Counted from the first letter of the stretch, positions 51,475 to 61,907 are shown. The stretch: 64,000 nucleotides of DNA from Selenomonas ruminantium subsp. ruminantium ATCC 12561 (GCF_000424065.1 NZ_AUJE01000003.1:1-64000), one strand, 5' to 3'. Program-made: numbers and translations. Notes: generated by a model not told the origin, from the sequence alone.

Positions 51475-54400
51475 TTATGTAGTTTTCTGTTTTGCCTGCT
51501 GTTTTTTCTTCTTATGCGGATTTTTTATAAGACTTTCCTTACCGTCTGCCTCGAGGTCTGTTACAATATCATCATAATCCGATGCCCATCGAATCGTTAG
51601 TAGCTGATTATAAATATTGTTATCCTGTGATTTTGTCGGATTTATGGATATGTTCGCCCGGTCTAAGAGTTCCGAACTGACGGGAAAGGGAACATGGATG
51701 CCCAAACACGCAGAAACCACATTCAAAGTATTAAGATTGCTCCCCTTTTGCATATTAGATATCGTCCGATTGTCGAGACCTGTAGTACTTCGCAGAAGCT
51801 CTGTGCTGCAACTGCAAATTCTGCGACTCATCAATTCTCTAAGCGAAGGACCAAAATCCAAGCGATAAATTTCATCAAGCATTCTTTCGCTTATCTCGCT
51901 TACCAAGCTATAATGTTTCAGAATATCGTCATTAATTTCGTCAACATAATGAAATGTTTTATCTGCCTGATCAGCCGGCAATTTTATATAATGAAGTTTC
52001 CCCTCATCATCCTCATAGAACTGCAAGAAGCATTTATCTTCGTTTTCTTCATCCTTTGCATAATCGGTAAGACGCCAATTTCCGTCTGGGTCTTTCTTGG
52101 CATATTTCTTATCAAATGGACAAACTCGACCTTCGATGCAAGCATATGCCCCCGATTTCATAAGTGCAGACAGGGCAGGACTTTCTTCACACCATTTAGC
52201 CAATTTTTTGGCTTTGACTTTTGTGGTTTTCTTTTTGTCATTTATATCGTCAGGTGGATTCGAGTCACTATCGTTGCCCGAAACTGATCCTTCACCTTCT
52301 GTAGAATTCTTTTCGCTACCATAAGGTGCAAAGTCCTCATGCACTTCATTATACCTGTCATAACCTTCGTTCAAAAGGAACATACGTAAATATTCATCGA
52401 TGTGCATTCTCAAATCTACTTCTTTGAGTTCAGTTCTTTCAACTCTGGTAAAAAACCGTCTTGCCTTGCCCAAATCAACAGATTTTACCAAATCCTCGAA
52501 CCTTCCGAAGTCATCAATTGTTGTTTCGGTGACTTTGCGATGCAGGAGGTCGCGGAGCTGCTCTTCATTACAGCCAAGCCTATGCACAACTCGTTTTATA
52601 CGATTGCTTTCCTCAGCTTCCTTATATAAACTGATGTAGTCACGAAAAGTCTTGTCCTCCGTTACTTTCACTTTTCCGTCCTGTATATCTTGAAGGAATA
52701 ATTTGGCATATTCCTGATCGTCACGCCCCAGCATGGCAAAGGATTTATGCAGGATTTTCAGCATCTTTTCCTTTTGCTCGGCGTCAGCACCATCATCCAT
52801 CACAATATGCAAGTATTTCTTGAAGCGTGTATTCATATAGTCGGTATCAATGGCATCTGTATTGATTTCCGTCAAATGCGTATCGATATCGAAGGGGACA
52901 TCGTCCTGTCTTCCGCCACCGCCGCCACTTACGAGTTCCTTGTATCGTCTGGCAAGGGTCAGATACTCCTCATGGGTAAAGGCAAGTACTATTGTCCGCT
53001 CATCCTTTAATTCGTCAAAAACATATTCATGCTGATCCCAGTGGAATCCTTGGATGGAGGCCGCCTCCAAATAGGTGTTGAATTCTGCGAACCATTTAGC
53101 GAATTTTTTGCAGTCGGACTTCTCCTGCGGCAACTCACCAAAATTCTGAACACCTGCAGCCTCAAACAATTCCAGAATATCCGCAAAGATGCGATTCATG
53201 TTTTCCAGATTGTCCGGCAATTTATCAACAAACAGTCCCTTGGGAATATTCCCGGAATAGGCTTCTACGGCTTCTTTAATATTGCGCTCCATAAGATGCG
53301 GTTTGCGGTAATAGCGAATCGTGCCGAATGGCTTGTCCGGGCCGAATAAGCGATTGGTTCTTGAAAATGCCTGTATCAGGTTTTCGTAGTCCATCACCTT
53401 ATCCATGTAAAGCGTATTAATCCATTTAGAATCATAGCCGGTAAGCATTTGATTGACTACAATCAAAATGTCAATCTGGTCTTTTCGCTCGATATGATTA
53501 TATGGTTTCTTATGTGCTAGACGAAGTTGCACATCTTCACGGAATTTATCGTAAGAAGGGATGGAAAACTCTACATCGAACATTTTCCTGTAGTCATCTA
53601 AAATTTCTACAATACCATCCTCTTTGTCCAGAGTTCCGCCACCTTCGTTGTCAATATTGGGATCGAAAACCGCCGTTATATTAAGTCCGGGGAGCATTTC
53701 CTTTGCCATACGATAATATTCTACCGCCTCTGGGATATTGCTGGTAGCAAAGATGGCGTGAAACTTCCCTGCCTGACTTAAAACCTCCCAGTTCCTGGCG
53801 ATATCCTCGAGAACTGCTCCCTTGTGTTCACGTCTCGTGTATTGAGCGTTTGGCACAAGTTCCTCAATACCTTTTATGTAGCGTGTGCCCCTTTGAAATC
53901 CCAGCATAGGCACTTCATTTCTGTTCATGTAGCGATAATATACTTTCGCTTTGCGTTTGTCCGCCAAAGCCTCCTCAACGGTATTTGCCTTTGCTTTGTA
54001 GAGTGCTACCGCTTTTCTTAAGTCAGAATCACGGTAGGTCATGACCATATATGGGTCAAATCCCAGTACATTTTTGTCCCGAATCCCATCGGCAAGAGTA
54101 TAGCGATGGATTTCATCGCCGAAAATTGTGGTGGTGGTATTGCCCTTCTTTTCGTTTACATCCTGAATCGGCGTGCCGGTAAAACCAAAAATAATGGCAT
54201 ACTTAAACGTGTCCTTGATGTTTGTGAGCATTTCGCCAAATGTGGAGCGATGGGCTTCATCGATGATAATGACGATTTTTTTGGCGACGATTTTATTAAG
54301 GTCAGCTGTTTTGATATTCTCGTTGTCCTTGGTGATGTTACTGAGTTTTTGTATGGATGTCACAATGAGCGAGTCATCCCGACTGTTGCTCTTCAGCTTG

Positions 54401-55473
54401 GCCATCAGGACAGTACCGTCCTCCGTGCCGTGAACAACCGTGCGGTTGCCGGAAAAATCATTGTAATCATCAAGAGCCTGTTTGCCGAGGGCGCGTCTGT
54501 CCACCAAAAAAATTACCTTGTCGGCATCATGGAAACTGTCAATGAGCTGCGCCGCCTTGAAGCTGGTGAGAGTCTTGCCTGAGCCGGTAGTATGCCAAAC
54601 ATATCCTCCCAAGGGATTCAGGTCGCGCCAGTCCTTGTGTTTTACCTTCTCTGCAATTTTGTCGGCGGCGTAATATTGGTAGCTGCGCATAACCTTTAGG
54701 GTATTGTCTTTTTCATCGGCTATGGTGTAAAAACCGATGAGCGTATGCGCCATGGGAATGTTTAGGAGTCTTGAGACCACATCCTTCCAATTGGTGAAGG
54801 CTATATTCTCCTCGTTCGCCCAATGAAAATAAAATGCCTTGTTGAATGGTGCATCGGGACCGGGATTGGCAAAATAGACAGTCTCATCCGGTGTCATGGC
54901 TACAAAAACCTGCACGAGAGAGAAAAGCCCGGTGAACACCCCCTCATGGGCATATTTCTCGATTTGATTATAAGCTTGGCTTACGGGGACATCGCTCCGC
55001 TTGAGTTCGATATGGATAACGGGCATACCGTTAATTAACAGCATAAGGTCGCCACGGCGGTCATTTAGGACAGGCGCGGTCTTGAATTTCGGCTGGCGGG
55101 CGATTTTATAGCTACTCTCCCCGTTGGCGATTTCATTGGGGTCATAAATTTTCAGGCTGACTTCTTTGCCATAGTGAAGTGTGTCATCAGGATTGTCCCG
55201 GCGAATGGACACACTTTTCCCGTTGATGAAGTCATTGAGCCTCCACGGAGTTCTTAAAGCGTATATCTGCTCCATAAGCTGCTGCATCTCGCTGTCCGTC
55301 AAAGGGCAGTCGTTCAGGCTGTCAATCTGGCGGTTGTTTTGGAAGAGAATATCCGCCCAATTTTTGATAAGTTCCTCCTCCGTTGGATATTCGATGATTC
55401 CCTGTTTCCAGCCTCGGTCAATGAGGAGGTTGATAACGGCATCCTCGAATTCCTTTTCCGTGCGAAAGGTCAT
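51475..55473 (-). CDS. hsdR: Type I restriction endonuclease subunit R with C-terminal HTH
   Basis: A 1332-residue motor subunit. The N-terminal nuclease has RRGDLMLLINGMPVIHIELK (D...ExK). Translocase motifs are HTTGSGKTLTSFKAAQLI, VIIIDEAHRSTFGEML and FGFTGTPI, and later QAFSRTNRLFG. Normal type I R subunits are around 1000-1100 residues; the extra C-terminus includes an XRE-like helix-turn-helix at about 1210-1270 (SLRELMSRR, TTGLDNRTISNMQKG) and a Lys-rich tail. GGAGG precedes the ATG by seven bases. It is the last gene of the operon. Confidence 0.92.
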   Translation of the reverse strand: MTFRTEKEFEDAVINLLIDRGWKQGIIEYPTEEELIKNWADILFQNNRQIDSLNDCPLTDSEMQQLMEQIYALRTPWRLNDFINGKSVSIRRDNPDDTLHYGKEVSLKIYDPNEIANGESSYKIARQPKFKTAPVLNDRRGDLMLLINGMPVIHIELKRSDVPVSQAYNQIEKYAHEGVFTGLFSLVQVFVAMTPDETVYFANPGPDAPFNKAFYFHWANEENIAFTNWKDVVSRLLNIPMAHTLIGFYTIADEKDNTLKVMRSYQYYAADKIAEKVKHKDWRDLNPLGGYVWHTTGSGKTLTSFKAAQLIDSFHDADKVIFLVDRRALGKQALDDYNDFSGNRTVVHGTEDGTVLMAKLKSNSRDDSLIVTSIQKLSNITKDNENIKTADLNKIVAKKIVIIIDEAHRSTFGEMLTNIKDTFKYAIIFGFTGTPIQDVNEKKGNTTTTIFGDEIHRYTLADGIRDKNVLGFDPYMVMTYRDSDLRKAVALYKAKANTVEEALADKRKAKVYYRYMNRNEVPMLGFQRGTRYIKGIEELVPNAQYTRREHKGAVLEDIARNWEVLSQAGKFHAIFATSNIPEAVEYYRMAKEMLPGLNITAVFDPNIDNEGGGTLDKEDGIVEILDDYRKMFDVEFSIPSYDKFREDVQLRLAHKKPYNHIERKDQIDILIVVNQMLTGYDSKWINTLYMDKVMDYENLIQAFSRTNRLFGPDKPFGTIRYYRKPHLMERNIKEAVEAYSGNIPKGLFVDKLPDNLENMNRIFADILELFEAAGVQNFGELPQEKSDCKKFAKWFAEFNTYLEAASIQGFHWDQHEYVFDELKDERTIVLAFTHEEYLTLARRYKELVSGGGGGRQDDVPFDIDTHLTEINTDAIDTDYMNTRFKKYLHIVMDDGADAEQKEKMLKILHKSFAMLGRDDQEYAKLFLQDIQDGKVKVTEDKTFRDYISLYKEAEESNRIKRVVHRLGCNEEQLRDLLHRKVTETTIDDFGRFEDLVKSVDLGKARRFFTRVERTELKEVDLRMHIDEYLRMFLLNEGYDRYNEVHEDFAPYGSEKNSTEGEGSVSGNDSDSNPPDDINDKKKTTKVKAKKLAKWCEESPALSALMKSGAYACIEGRVCPFDKKYAKKDPDGNWRLTDYAKDEENEDKCFLQFYEDDEGKLHYIKLPADQADKTFHYVDEINDDILKHYSLVSEISERMLDEIYRLDFGPSLRELMSRRICSCSTELLRSTTGLDNRTISNMQKGSNLNTLNVVSACLGIHVPFPVSSELLDRANISINPTKSQDNNIYNQLLTIRWASDYDDIVTDLEADGKESLIKNPHKKKKQQAKQKTT

Positions 55474-55485
55474 ATTGCCGCCTCC

Positions 55486-56703
55486 TTAAACAAACATTTT
55501 CTGTAGCAAAGCCGTTTTCATTTGCTGCAGTTTCGTGATTTTTTTCTCTTGGGTGTCGATGAGAATATCGAGGTTATCGAAATATTCTCCGATGGTTTTT
55601 TGTTCGTCATCTCCCGGTACATAAATTACCTGTTCTAAAAAATCATCTATATCAAGCTCGTTCATCATCGTACCTGTTTTAGTAGAATTTACTAAAATTT
55701 TTCTCATAATGGGTTCATGATGTATGTAATATTTCCAGAAGGAAATTGGAAATATTTTTTTAGGGCGCAATGCACTAAAACGGGGGGACATAATACCATC
55801 CCCTATGTCATTGAGGACAAACCTACCATATAAAAATTCTTTATTTGTATGTCCCTCAAAGGCTATATCACCTAATCGTAATATTTTGTATGTAGCAAGT
55901 GAATCTAAAGCCGCTCCATTTCCATCTTCTTTATAATTCATAGTTGCAACAGAAATTGTCTTATCAAAACCTATATTTTTGTTTACATTTCTCTCGTTGT
56001 TACATTCGTACAAATCCCCCAACTTTTTCTTCTCCCACTCTCCATCAAACCCCTCAAATCGAATCCGAGGAGTGCTCTCTCCCTTCTGTGGAAACATCTT
56101 TTGCAGGAGGGATTTTTTTAGGGCGAGGAGTTTGGTGTGGCGTTCTTGTTGGCATTTTATAACAGTATCTATCGAACTGATATAACTGCTAATTGCCAGT
56201 TGCTCATCATATTGTGGATGTATAAACTGTACCTGCTCCAGATCATCATTATGTAAATGTACAACAGTTTTACCATGTGCCATTTTTGCCATATCATCGT
56301 GAGCGTTCCCATAGGATATAACCAATGCTAAAAAAGCAGGATCGATATTTTTATTAGGAGATATGATGTTCAAATCTCCTCCTAATAAGATATCTGGATT
56401 TTTTACAACCGATGCTACCGATATATCTTCTGCCGATTCGCCAGAAGCGGGAACAATAACTTCCCCACCACGGCTACATACCGAATTTTTCTTAGGCACA
56501 GCAAATGTATCGACATCAGAAATAATAATTTCATGATTTGTATACATACGTCCATAGAGAATGATTGGATTACCTGCCGGGACTAAGTCTGCCTTTGAAT
56601 ATCCCTTTCCTTTTGAAAATGTTGCAATCTCTTTCAGCTCACAACTTTCCCACTCTCCCTCAAATCCCTCCAACCGAATCTCAGGGACTTTTTTCTTTTC
56701 CAT
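55486..56703 (-). CDS. hsdS: Type I restriction specificity subunit S
   Basis: About 405 residues with two target recognition domains. The half-repeats begin with PEIRLEGFEGEWESCELKEI and PRIRFEGFDGEWEKKKLGDL, and end with LLALKKSLLQKMFPQ and LQQMKTALLQKMF, the usual coiled spacers. The ATG at 56703 is two bases from the hsdM stop. The target sequence cannot be read from sequence. Confidence 0.93.
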   Translation of the reverse strand: MEKKKVPEIRLEGFEGEWESCELKEIATFSKGKGYSKADLVPAGNPIILYGRMYTNHEIIISDVDTFAVPKKNSVCSRGGEVIVPASGESAEDISVASVVKNPDILLGGDLNIISPNKNIDPAFLALVISYGNAHDDMAKMAHGKTVVHLHNDDLEQVQFIHPQYDEQLAISSYISSIDTVIKCQQERHTKLLALKKSLLQKMFPQKGESTPRIRFEGFDGEWEKKKLGDLYECNNERNVNKNIGFDKTISVATMNYKEDGNGAALDSLATYKILRLGDIAFEGHTNKEFLYGRFVLNDIGDGIMSPRFSALRPKKIFPISFWKYYIHHEPIMRKILVNSTKTGTMMNELDIDDFLEQVIYVPGDDEQKTIGEYFDNLDILIDTQEKKITKLQQMKTALLQKMFV

Positions 56704-56705
56704 TG

Positions 56706-59474
56706 TCATTCCTCCAAAAGCCGCTGAAATTCTTTCAATCCCGCCATATCGAACTCACTGCCCCGCAGTCCCTTGGTCATATCGGCGATGGTTTTCTCGG
56801 AAGATGTGCGCCGTTCTTCCACCTCAGCAAATGTCACCTTGTATTTTTCGATAATGGCGTTCATCTTCTCGATAAGTTCCCCTACAATGATGTCCGGCAT
56901 GGAGAGGATATCCGTCACCAAGGGAATAATCCACTTTTTTTCGAGCAGCATCTTGGCATCATCATCATCAAGATTTTCTATGGTTTCCTTGGTCTTCAGG
57001 TGCAATTCGTTCTTCATGGCGCGAATCTCAGTCTTAAGACTGGATTCCATATCTATGGCCTTTTGCACACGAAGCATCTTGTATTCAAAGCTGTCCTCCG
57101 GGAATTCATAGGCCAACTTGATGGAGTCGATACGGTTCAAGACTTCACGCTTGTTGTAAATGCCGCTTGCAGCCTTCGTCATGGCTTCCCAGTTGACGGC
57201 TGTCTTTTCTTCGATGTAGGCGAGCTTGTCCTTCTTTTTGCTGAGGGTGAGATACTCTACGAGAGCGCGGGTTTCTTCTGTTTCTACCTCCGAGAGGATT
57301 TCATCCACCACAGTCTTGACTTCCTTCGCTACAAAGGCTGTGTTGGCATCATTCAGGATAGCACCTCCTTTTTCCTCTTCGCTCATGTTTTCGAGAACTT
57401 CATCGTAAATCGCCGCCACATCAGCAAGTTCCGTTTCCTTGGCGCTGAGTGCTGCCAAATCCTCCGGCAAAAGTTCTCTCTGCACCAAATCAAAGGGGAG
57501 AATATGGCCACGCCAGCCTTTTTGTACCTCCACCTTTTCCCCTTCATTGTTTTGCTTCAGCACCATGTTGGGGTCAACCAGCATGACAGTTGAGAATCCT
57601 TCTGTCTGTATCATTTCAAGGTCAGTATGTATCATCTGCCAAGCATCGCTTAAAATCTGATAAACTCTGTACCGATCGATGGCTTTTACCCCTGCCAGCC
57701 GTCCGAAAATGTCATCGCAGATTTTACCTTCTTCATGTGCGAGTTCAATGCGCCGACCATTTTCAATCAGGTCAGTTTTAAGGCTATCCTGAAATCCAAA
57801 GAATTTATCTTTATAATCTGCTTTGTAATGTTGCACAGCTTCATGCGACAATGTCTGCACTCCGATATTCTCGCTTACGGGTTCGGCATACTGTTCGGAA
57901 ATATCGCGGAAGATGGATTCCCTAAGCCCCGGCAGAGCCTGCCAATAATCGTCGAGGATATCGAGTTCGCTTTTAGGGACGCCACCGAACATGATGGAAT
58001 GTACATCCCACTGCTCTGTCGGCTCTGCCGAAGACACATAGCGGGGAATATTCAGATTGTAGTCGTTGCCCTTGATTTCCTCCTTGGAAACACGACGGGA
58101 GAAACGAGGAATCTCGGCTCTGTCTTTTACGGTATCAACAATGCGTTTGATGTCCGATGCCCGCAGTCGATTATTTTTGTCGGCTTTTTCAAAGCCCTTG
58201 GAAGCATCAATGATGAGGACATCCGTTTCCTTGCGCTTGCGTTTCAGCACCATAATAATGGTGGCGATGCTTGTGCCGAAGAAAATGTTGGCTGGCAGAC
58301 CGATGATGGCATCAATGTTATTTTTCTCGATGAGATTGCGGCGGATTTCCCCTTCCTCATTTCCTCGAGTCAGCACGCCGTGGGGGAGGACGATGGCCAT
58401 AATGCCGTCTTCTTCCAGATGGTAAAGGTCATGAAGCAAAAAGGCAAAGTCTGCCTTGCCTTTGGGTGCAACACCATAACCAATAAAACGAGGATTGAGC
58501 TTTTTATCCTTGTTGTCCCACTTTTGGGAGTAAGGGGGATTGGACACCACGGCATCTACCCGTACCAGAGTATATTTGTCTGGGTCATCATCCTCAAAGA
58601 ACGGCCAGTCATCCTCCAGAGTATCGGCATTGCGCACGTTGATATTGCGTGGCTCGATACCCCGCATGACCAGATTCATGCGCGTAAGATTGTATGTGTT
58701 TTCCTTAAGTTCCTGTGCATAATACTGCACCTTATTGCTGTCCATGAACTTCGTTACGGAACTGCCAATATTTATAAGCAGCGATCCCGATCCTGATGTA
58801 GGATCATAGATACAAATTTCCCTTCTGCCGGATAAATGCCATGCCACAATCTCCGACATGAGAAGGGATACTTCATGGGGAGTATAGAACTCGCCCGCCT
58901 TCTTCCCGGCATTGGCGGCAAACATGCTGATGAGATACTCATATATAAAGCCCAGTACATCATAATCCTGCTTGCCGTCCATGGGAATTTTCTCTATTAG
59001 CTTCAGGAGTTTATTTATGGCTTTCGTCTGCGCAGTTGCGCTCTCACCAAGTTTAGACAGACCGGTCTGAAGAGTTTTGAATATATCCTTGAAAAGCTTT
59101 TTGTGGGATTTTCCAATAAGGCGGTCGAAGGCAGATAGTGCCTGCCGGACATTAGAAACATCAAAAGTAATTTTTTTCTTGCCTTCATAATCGTCCTTGT
59201 TTGCTCCAACCCAGGTGGAGAACAAATTCTCGTAGGCGATAAAATAGCCAAGATTACGCTGGGCATACTCCACCTGTTTCTTGTTAGACTCTGAAAGCGT
59301 CTCCATGTCCTCTTCGGACATACCTTTATCGGCAAAGAAACGCACTTCCTTGTCGGACAAGTATTTGTAGAAAATAAACCCCAAAATGAAATCCTTGTAT
59401 TCATTGGCTTCAATCTTGGAGCGCATCTGATTTGCTGACTCCCAGATAGTCGATGCCAATTGTTGCTTATTCAT
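56706..59474 (-). CDS. hsdM: Type I modification methyltransferase subunit M, long form
   Basis: A 922-residue N6-adenine methyltransferase. Motif X appears as EFYTPHEVSLLM (about 195), motif I as DPTSGSGSLL (about 224) and motif IV as NPPY (312-315). The N-terminal HsdM_N helical domain is intact. The long C-terminal third (from about 600) is helical and coiled-coil rich, including KKDKLAYIEEKTAVNWEA. It is about 350 residues longer than a classical HsdM; such long forms exist but are less common. It starts 45 bp after the 179-aa gene. Confidence 0.92.
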   Translation of the reverse strand: MNKQQLASTIWESANQMRSKIEANEYKDFILGFIFYKYLSDKEVRFFADKGMSEEDMETLSESNKKQVEYAQRNLGYFIAYENLFSTWVGANKDDYEGKKKITFDVSNVRQALSAFDRLIGKSHKKLFKDIFKTLQTGLSKLGESATAQTKAINKLLKLIEKIPMDGKQDYDVLGFIYEYLISMFAANAGKKAGEFYTPHEVSLLMSEIVAWHLSGRREICIYDPTSGSGSLLINIGSSVTKFMDSNKVQYYAQELKENTYNLTRMNLVMRGIEPRNINVRNADTLEDDWPFFEDDDPDKYTLVRVDAVVSNPPYSQKWDNKDKKLNPRFIGYGVAPKGKADFAFLLHDLYHLEEDGIMAIVLPHGVLTRGNEEGEIRRNLIEKNNIDAIIGLPANIFFGTSIATIIMVLKRKRKETDVLIIDASKGFEKADKNNRLRASDIKRIVDTVKDRAEIPRFSRRVSKEEIKGNDYNLNIPRYVSSAEPTEQWDVHSIMFGGVPKSELDILDDYWQALPGLRESIFRDISEQYAEPVSENIGVQTLSHEAVQHYKADYKDKFFGFQDSLKTDLIENGRRIELAHEEGKICDDIFGRLAGVKAIDRYRVYQILSDAWQMIHTDLEMIQTEGFSTVMLVDPNMVLKQNNEGEKVEVQKGWRGHILPFDLVQRELLPEDLAALSAKETELADVAAIYDEVLENMSEEEKGGAILNDANTAFVAKEVKTVVDEILSEVETEETRALVEYLTLSKKKDKLAYIEEKTAVNWEAMTKAASGIYNKREVLNRIDSIKLAYEFPEDSFEYKMLRVQKAIDMESSLKTEIRAMKNELHLKTKETIENLDDDDAKMLLEKKWIIPLVTDILSMPDIIVGELIEKMNAIIEKYKVTFAEVEERRTSSEKTIADMTKGLRGSEFDMAGLKEFQRLLEE

Positions 59475-59519
59475 AAATCAATTCTCCTCTGCTCTATTTT
59501 GTTGCTCTTGTCTATCTTC

Positions 59520-60059
59520 TCACCCAACAGCCAAATATCCGGAAGCCACCGCCTCCCGGATGGCTTCCTTGATATTGCTTTTGGTCATCTTCAATTGCCC
59601 ATTACTGGTTAATCTGACGATTTTAGTAAAACCTTCCTCTTGCTCCATCATGGAGATAACACTAGAGTGTTCCCCCTTATCTTTGGTGGAATGTGGCATA
59701 GGACCGACCAAAATCAACCGATAATCACTATTATACCGCAATTTCCCAAAATCGAAATGCTTTAATTCACTATATTCTATATGTAGCTCCACCCTGTCTT
59801 TGGATATCCCCTGACTGGCCACAGAAGCCAGTATTTCCCTATCCTTGATGGCAGCTTCCCCAAAGATAATAATCTTGCCATTTTGCATGGCCTCATCCCA
59901 TGCAGGAGCTTTTTTATTCGGAGCCAGGTTGTTAAGACCAATCTGGTGCAGATACTCATCCAATCGGTCTTCCTTCCAAGCATTTTCTAGATTCTGATAG
60001 ATGCTCATCTGCACGGCCTCAACCAGCTCACTAAATTCGGTTTCAGACACCAAGGTCAA
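59520..60059 (-). CDS. Unknown 179-aa protein of the restriction-like operon
   Basis: The TTG at 60059 overlaps the previous stop by four bases (TTGA) and lies four bases after GGAGG; another TTG at 60053 is possible. The fold looks alpha/beta: GKIIIFGEAAIKDREILASV, then KLRYNSDYRLILVGPMPHST and FTKIVRLTSNGQLKMTKSN. The central LILVGPMPHS block looks conserved enough to be functional. I know no family for it. It sits between a methylase-like fusion and HsdM, so a role in assembling, tuning or arming the type I complex is likely. Signs of nuclease or protease activity are not evident. Confidence 0.72.
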   Translation of the reverse strand: MTLVSETEFSELVEAVQMSIYQNLENAWKEDRLDEYLHQIGLNNLAPNKKAPAWDEAMQNGKIIIFGEAAIKDREILASVASQGISKDRVELHIEYSELKHFDFGKLRYNSDYRLILVGPMPHSTKDKGEHSSVISMMEQEEGFTKIVRLTSNGQLKMTKSNIKEAIREAVASGYLAVG

Positions 60060-61825
60060 TCCGCCTCCTCCAGGATGCATGCCAACTGAAGTTCCAATTC
60101 CTGCGTCTGACGCTTCAATACCGATAAATGACGGCGAATGGAAGTATATTTCTCCACAACCTTCATCTGCTCATCCATCGGTATCACAGGTATCTTTACC
60201 TGTAACAAGTCCTTACGGGAGATTATCTTAATCGTGCTCCCCTTAGACAAATATTCTATCTGCTTGGCCCCTTCGCGGCTTTTCAAATAGCACATTACAT
60301 ATATAGGATGCACCATTTTCTCATCTAGTTGCATAAAATACATATTGCCATTAGCCAGCACCTTCTTGCCCTGCAAAGGAGGAACAATACCTATCTTCAT
60401 CGGTGCACTTCTAGAAATTACCAAGTTACCCTCAGTCACGCAAAATCTTTCCCACGACTCTTCCATTTCAGCTAAATATGGCAATGGCATGCGAACAGCA
60501 TCATCTTCTACGTCTTTTAACATCAGATACTGGAAGTTCGTTTCATCCTTGGTTGCTAATTTTTCCAGCTTAGATGCCGGAATTGCCTGTCCGCGTTCCA
60601 GTAATAGCACCAAATCTCCCAGTGCTACTCCATTTTCCACTTCTGCCACAGCATTGGACAAATAACCTACAGGACTTAAATCATATTCTTGTTCAGCAAT
60701 TTCCTTGGGTTCCACATCGCGACTATGTTCTGTTGCTCCGTTTACCCGACGTAGAACTTCCAATATATTATCCTTAGTCATTTCGCTTGTGTAGCGTTCT
60801 TTTACCTTGCAATCTCGTGCATCTACCATTCTTACAGTAGTATTCCCCTGGCTAAATACAAGCATATCACACTGCACGCCTGTATTTGGCATAATTCCGT
60901 CTGGCAAAGCTATTACTGACTCCAGGAGTCCGCTATCAATCAAATAACGTCGAATGTCTTGCTCGCCTCTCGATGCACGGAACAGCAGACTATCATATGT
61001 AAGCACCACAGTCCGTCCACCAGAATTCTGCTTTTCCAGTGCAGATAATGCAAACGCCCAATCCATTCTTCTGGTTCTTGGAAGTCTCTCATAAATCTTA
61101 GCCAGTTCAGCATCTTGGGGACGCCAATGGTAAGCATTTGTCTCTCTCATGGCCATAGGTGGATCTGCATATATTTTATCCGCGCTCAAATCATCAAGCA
61201 GACTATCCCCCTGCTTCACGCTGATAGCTTCGTCCATGAAGGCCGCACGAATTTTACTGACAATTACTGCATCTGTGGAGATTTCTGTGCCATACACTGC
61301 TTTTGCCTTAGTATTCAAATAAGCTCCGATAGCAAAATCACCAAAACCAAAGCAATAATCCATTACAGATTCACCGGGCTTGACCTGTAGCAACTCTCTG
61401 CCTATATGAGCGAACGCTTCTGGTGTCGCCACACTTCCACTTCTTTTCCCCATACTTCTAAAATACCATGATAAGTTGCCAAATATTAAAGACAGTAGCT
61501 GCTCTTCACTACATTTGTATGCAAGCGTTTCTGCCTCTGTGTAGAATTCATCAAGCACGGAGTTAAGCTTCAGGCCAACAGAATAGTCCATCTCAGTTTC
61601 CCGTAACACATCGTATAATCTTTCCCGGCTCACACCCCCAATTCTCTTGTATATGTATGCTAAAGTCACCAACGACATAAATTTCGCTAGATTAGGTTCT
61701 GATTTGCTGCGCAGCAAATTCATCCCTTCCCATGCCAGCTCATAAGATACTGACTCACGCAACTTACGAATATCATCCTTGGAAAGGGTCGGAAAGAACA
61801 CAGGTTTTGCAGTTTTAACAGCCAC
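60056..61825 (-). CDS. Atypical N6-methylase fused to an S-like target domain
   Basis: About 589 residues from the GTG at 61825, nine bases after GGAGG. The first 145 residues are helical and end in a motif-X-like VATPEAFAHIGREL. Motif I is changed to VMDYCFGFGDFAIG, and motif IV reads ADPPM instead of NPPY/F. The C-terminal 200 residues resemble one HsdS target domain (LGDLVLLLERGQAIPA, ISRKDLLQVKIPVIPMDEQM and a helical end). So this is an M-S fusion whose catalytic site is in doubt. It opens the operon and may guide, regulate or replace the HsdM-HsdS activity. Confidence 0.8.
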   Translation of the reverse strand: MAVKTAKPVFFPTLSKDDIRKLRESVSYELAWEGMNLLRSKSEPNLAKFMSLVTLAYIYKRIGGVSRERLYDVLRETEMDYSVGLKLNSVLDEFYTEAETLAYKCSEEQLLSLIFGNLSWYFRSMGKRSGSVATPEAFAHIGRELLQVKPGESVMDYCFGFGDFAIGAYLNTKAKAVYGTEISTDAVIVSKIRAAFMDEAISVKQGDSLLDDLSADKIYADPPMAMRETNAYHWRPQDAELAKIYERLPRTRRMDWAFALSALEKQNSGGRTVVLTYDSLLFRASRGEQDIRRYLIDSGLLESVIALPDGIMPNTGVQCDMLVFSQGNTTVRMVDARDCKVKERYTSEMTKDNILEVLRRVNGATEHSRDVEPKEIAEQEYDLSPVGYLSNAVAEVENGVALGDLVLLLERGQAIPASKLEKLATKDETNFQYLMLKDVEDDAVRMPLPYLAEMEESWERFCVTEGNLVISRSAPMKIGIVPPLQGKKVLANGNMYFMQLDEKMVHPIYVMCYLKSREGAKQIEYLSKGSTIKIISRKDLLQVKIPVIPMDEQMKVVEKYTSIRRHLSVLKRQTQELELQLACILEEAD

Positions 61826-61848
61826 AACAAAGCACCTCCGTACATCAT

Positions 61849-61862
61849 GGTTATACATAACT
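61849..61862. promoter_or_regulatory. Operator-like palindrome, proximal
   Basis: GGTTATACATAACT, an imperfect palindrome about 10-25 bases downstream of the predicted transcription start and just before the GTG start of the methylase-like fusion. Confidence 0.7.
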
Positions 61863-61877
61863 TTATTGACTGTTTAT

Positions 61878-61906
61878 AGTATATAAAATCGGTACACTGT
61901 TTTCAA
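61878..61906 (-). promoter_or_regulatory. Promoter of the restriction-like operon
   Basis: On the minus strand TTGAAA (61901-61906), 17 bases, TATACT (61878-61883). Both operator-like palindromes flank it closely. Confidence 0.82.
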
Positions 61907-61907
61907 T

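Noticed and set aside
57735-58796. A 353-codon open frame antisense to hsdM
   Set aside because: The opposite strand has intact methyltransferase motifs; the antisense protein is low in known features and has no start signal.
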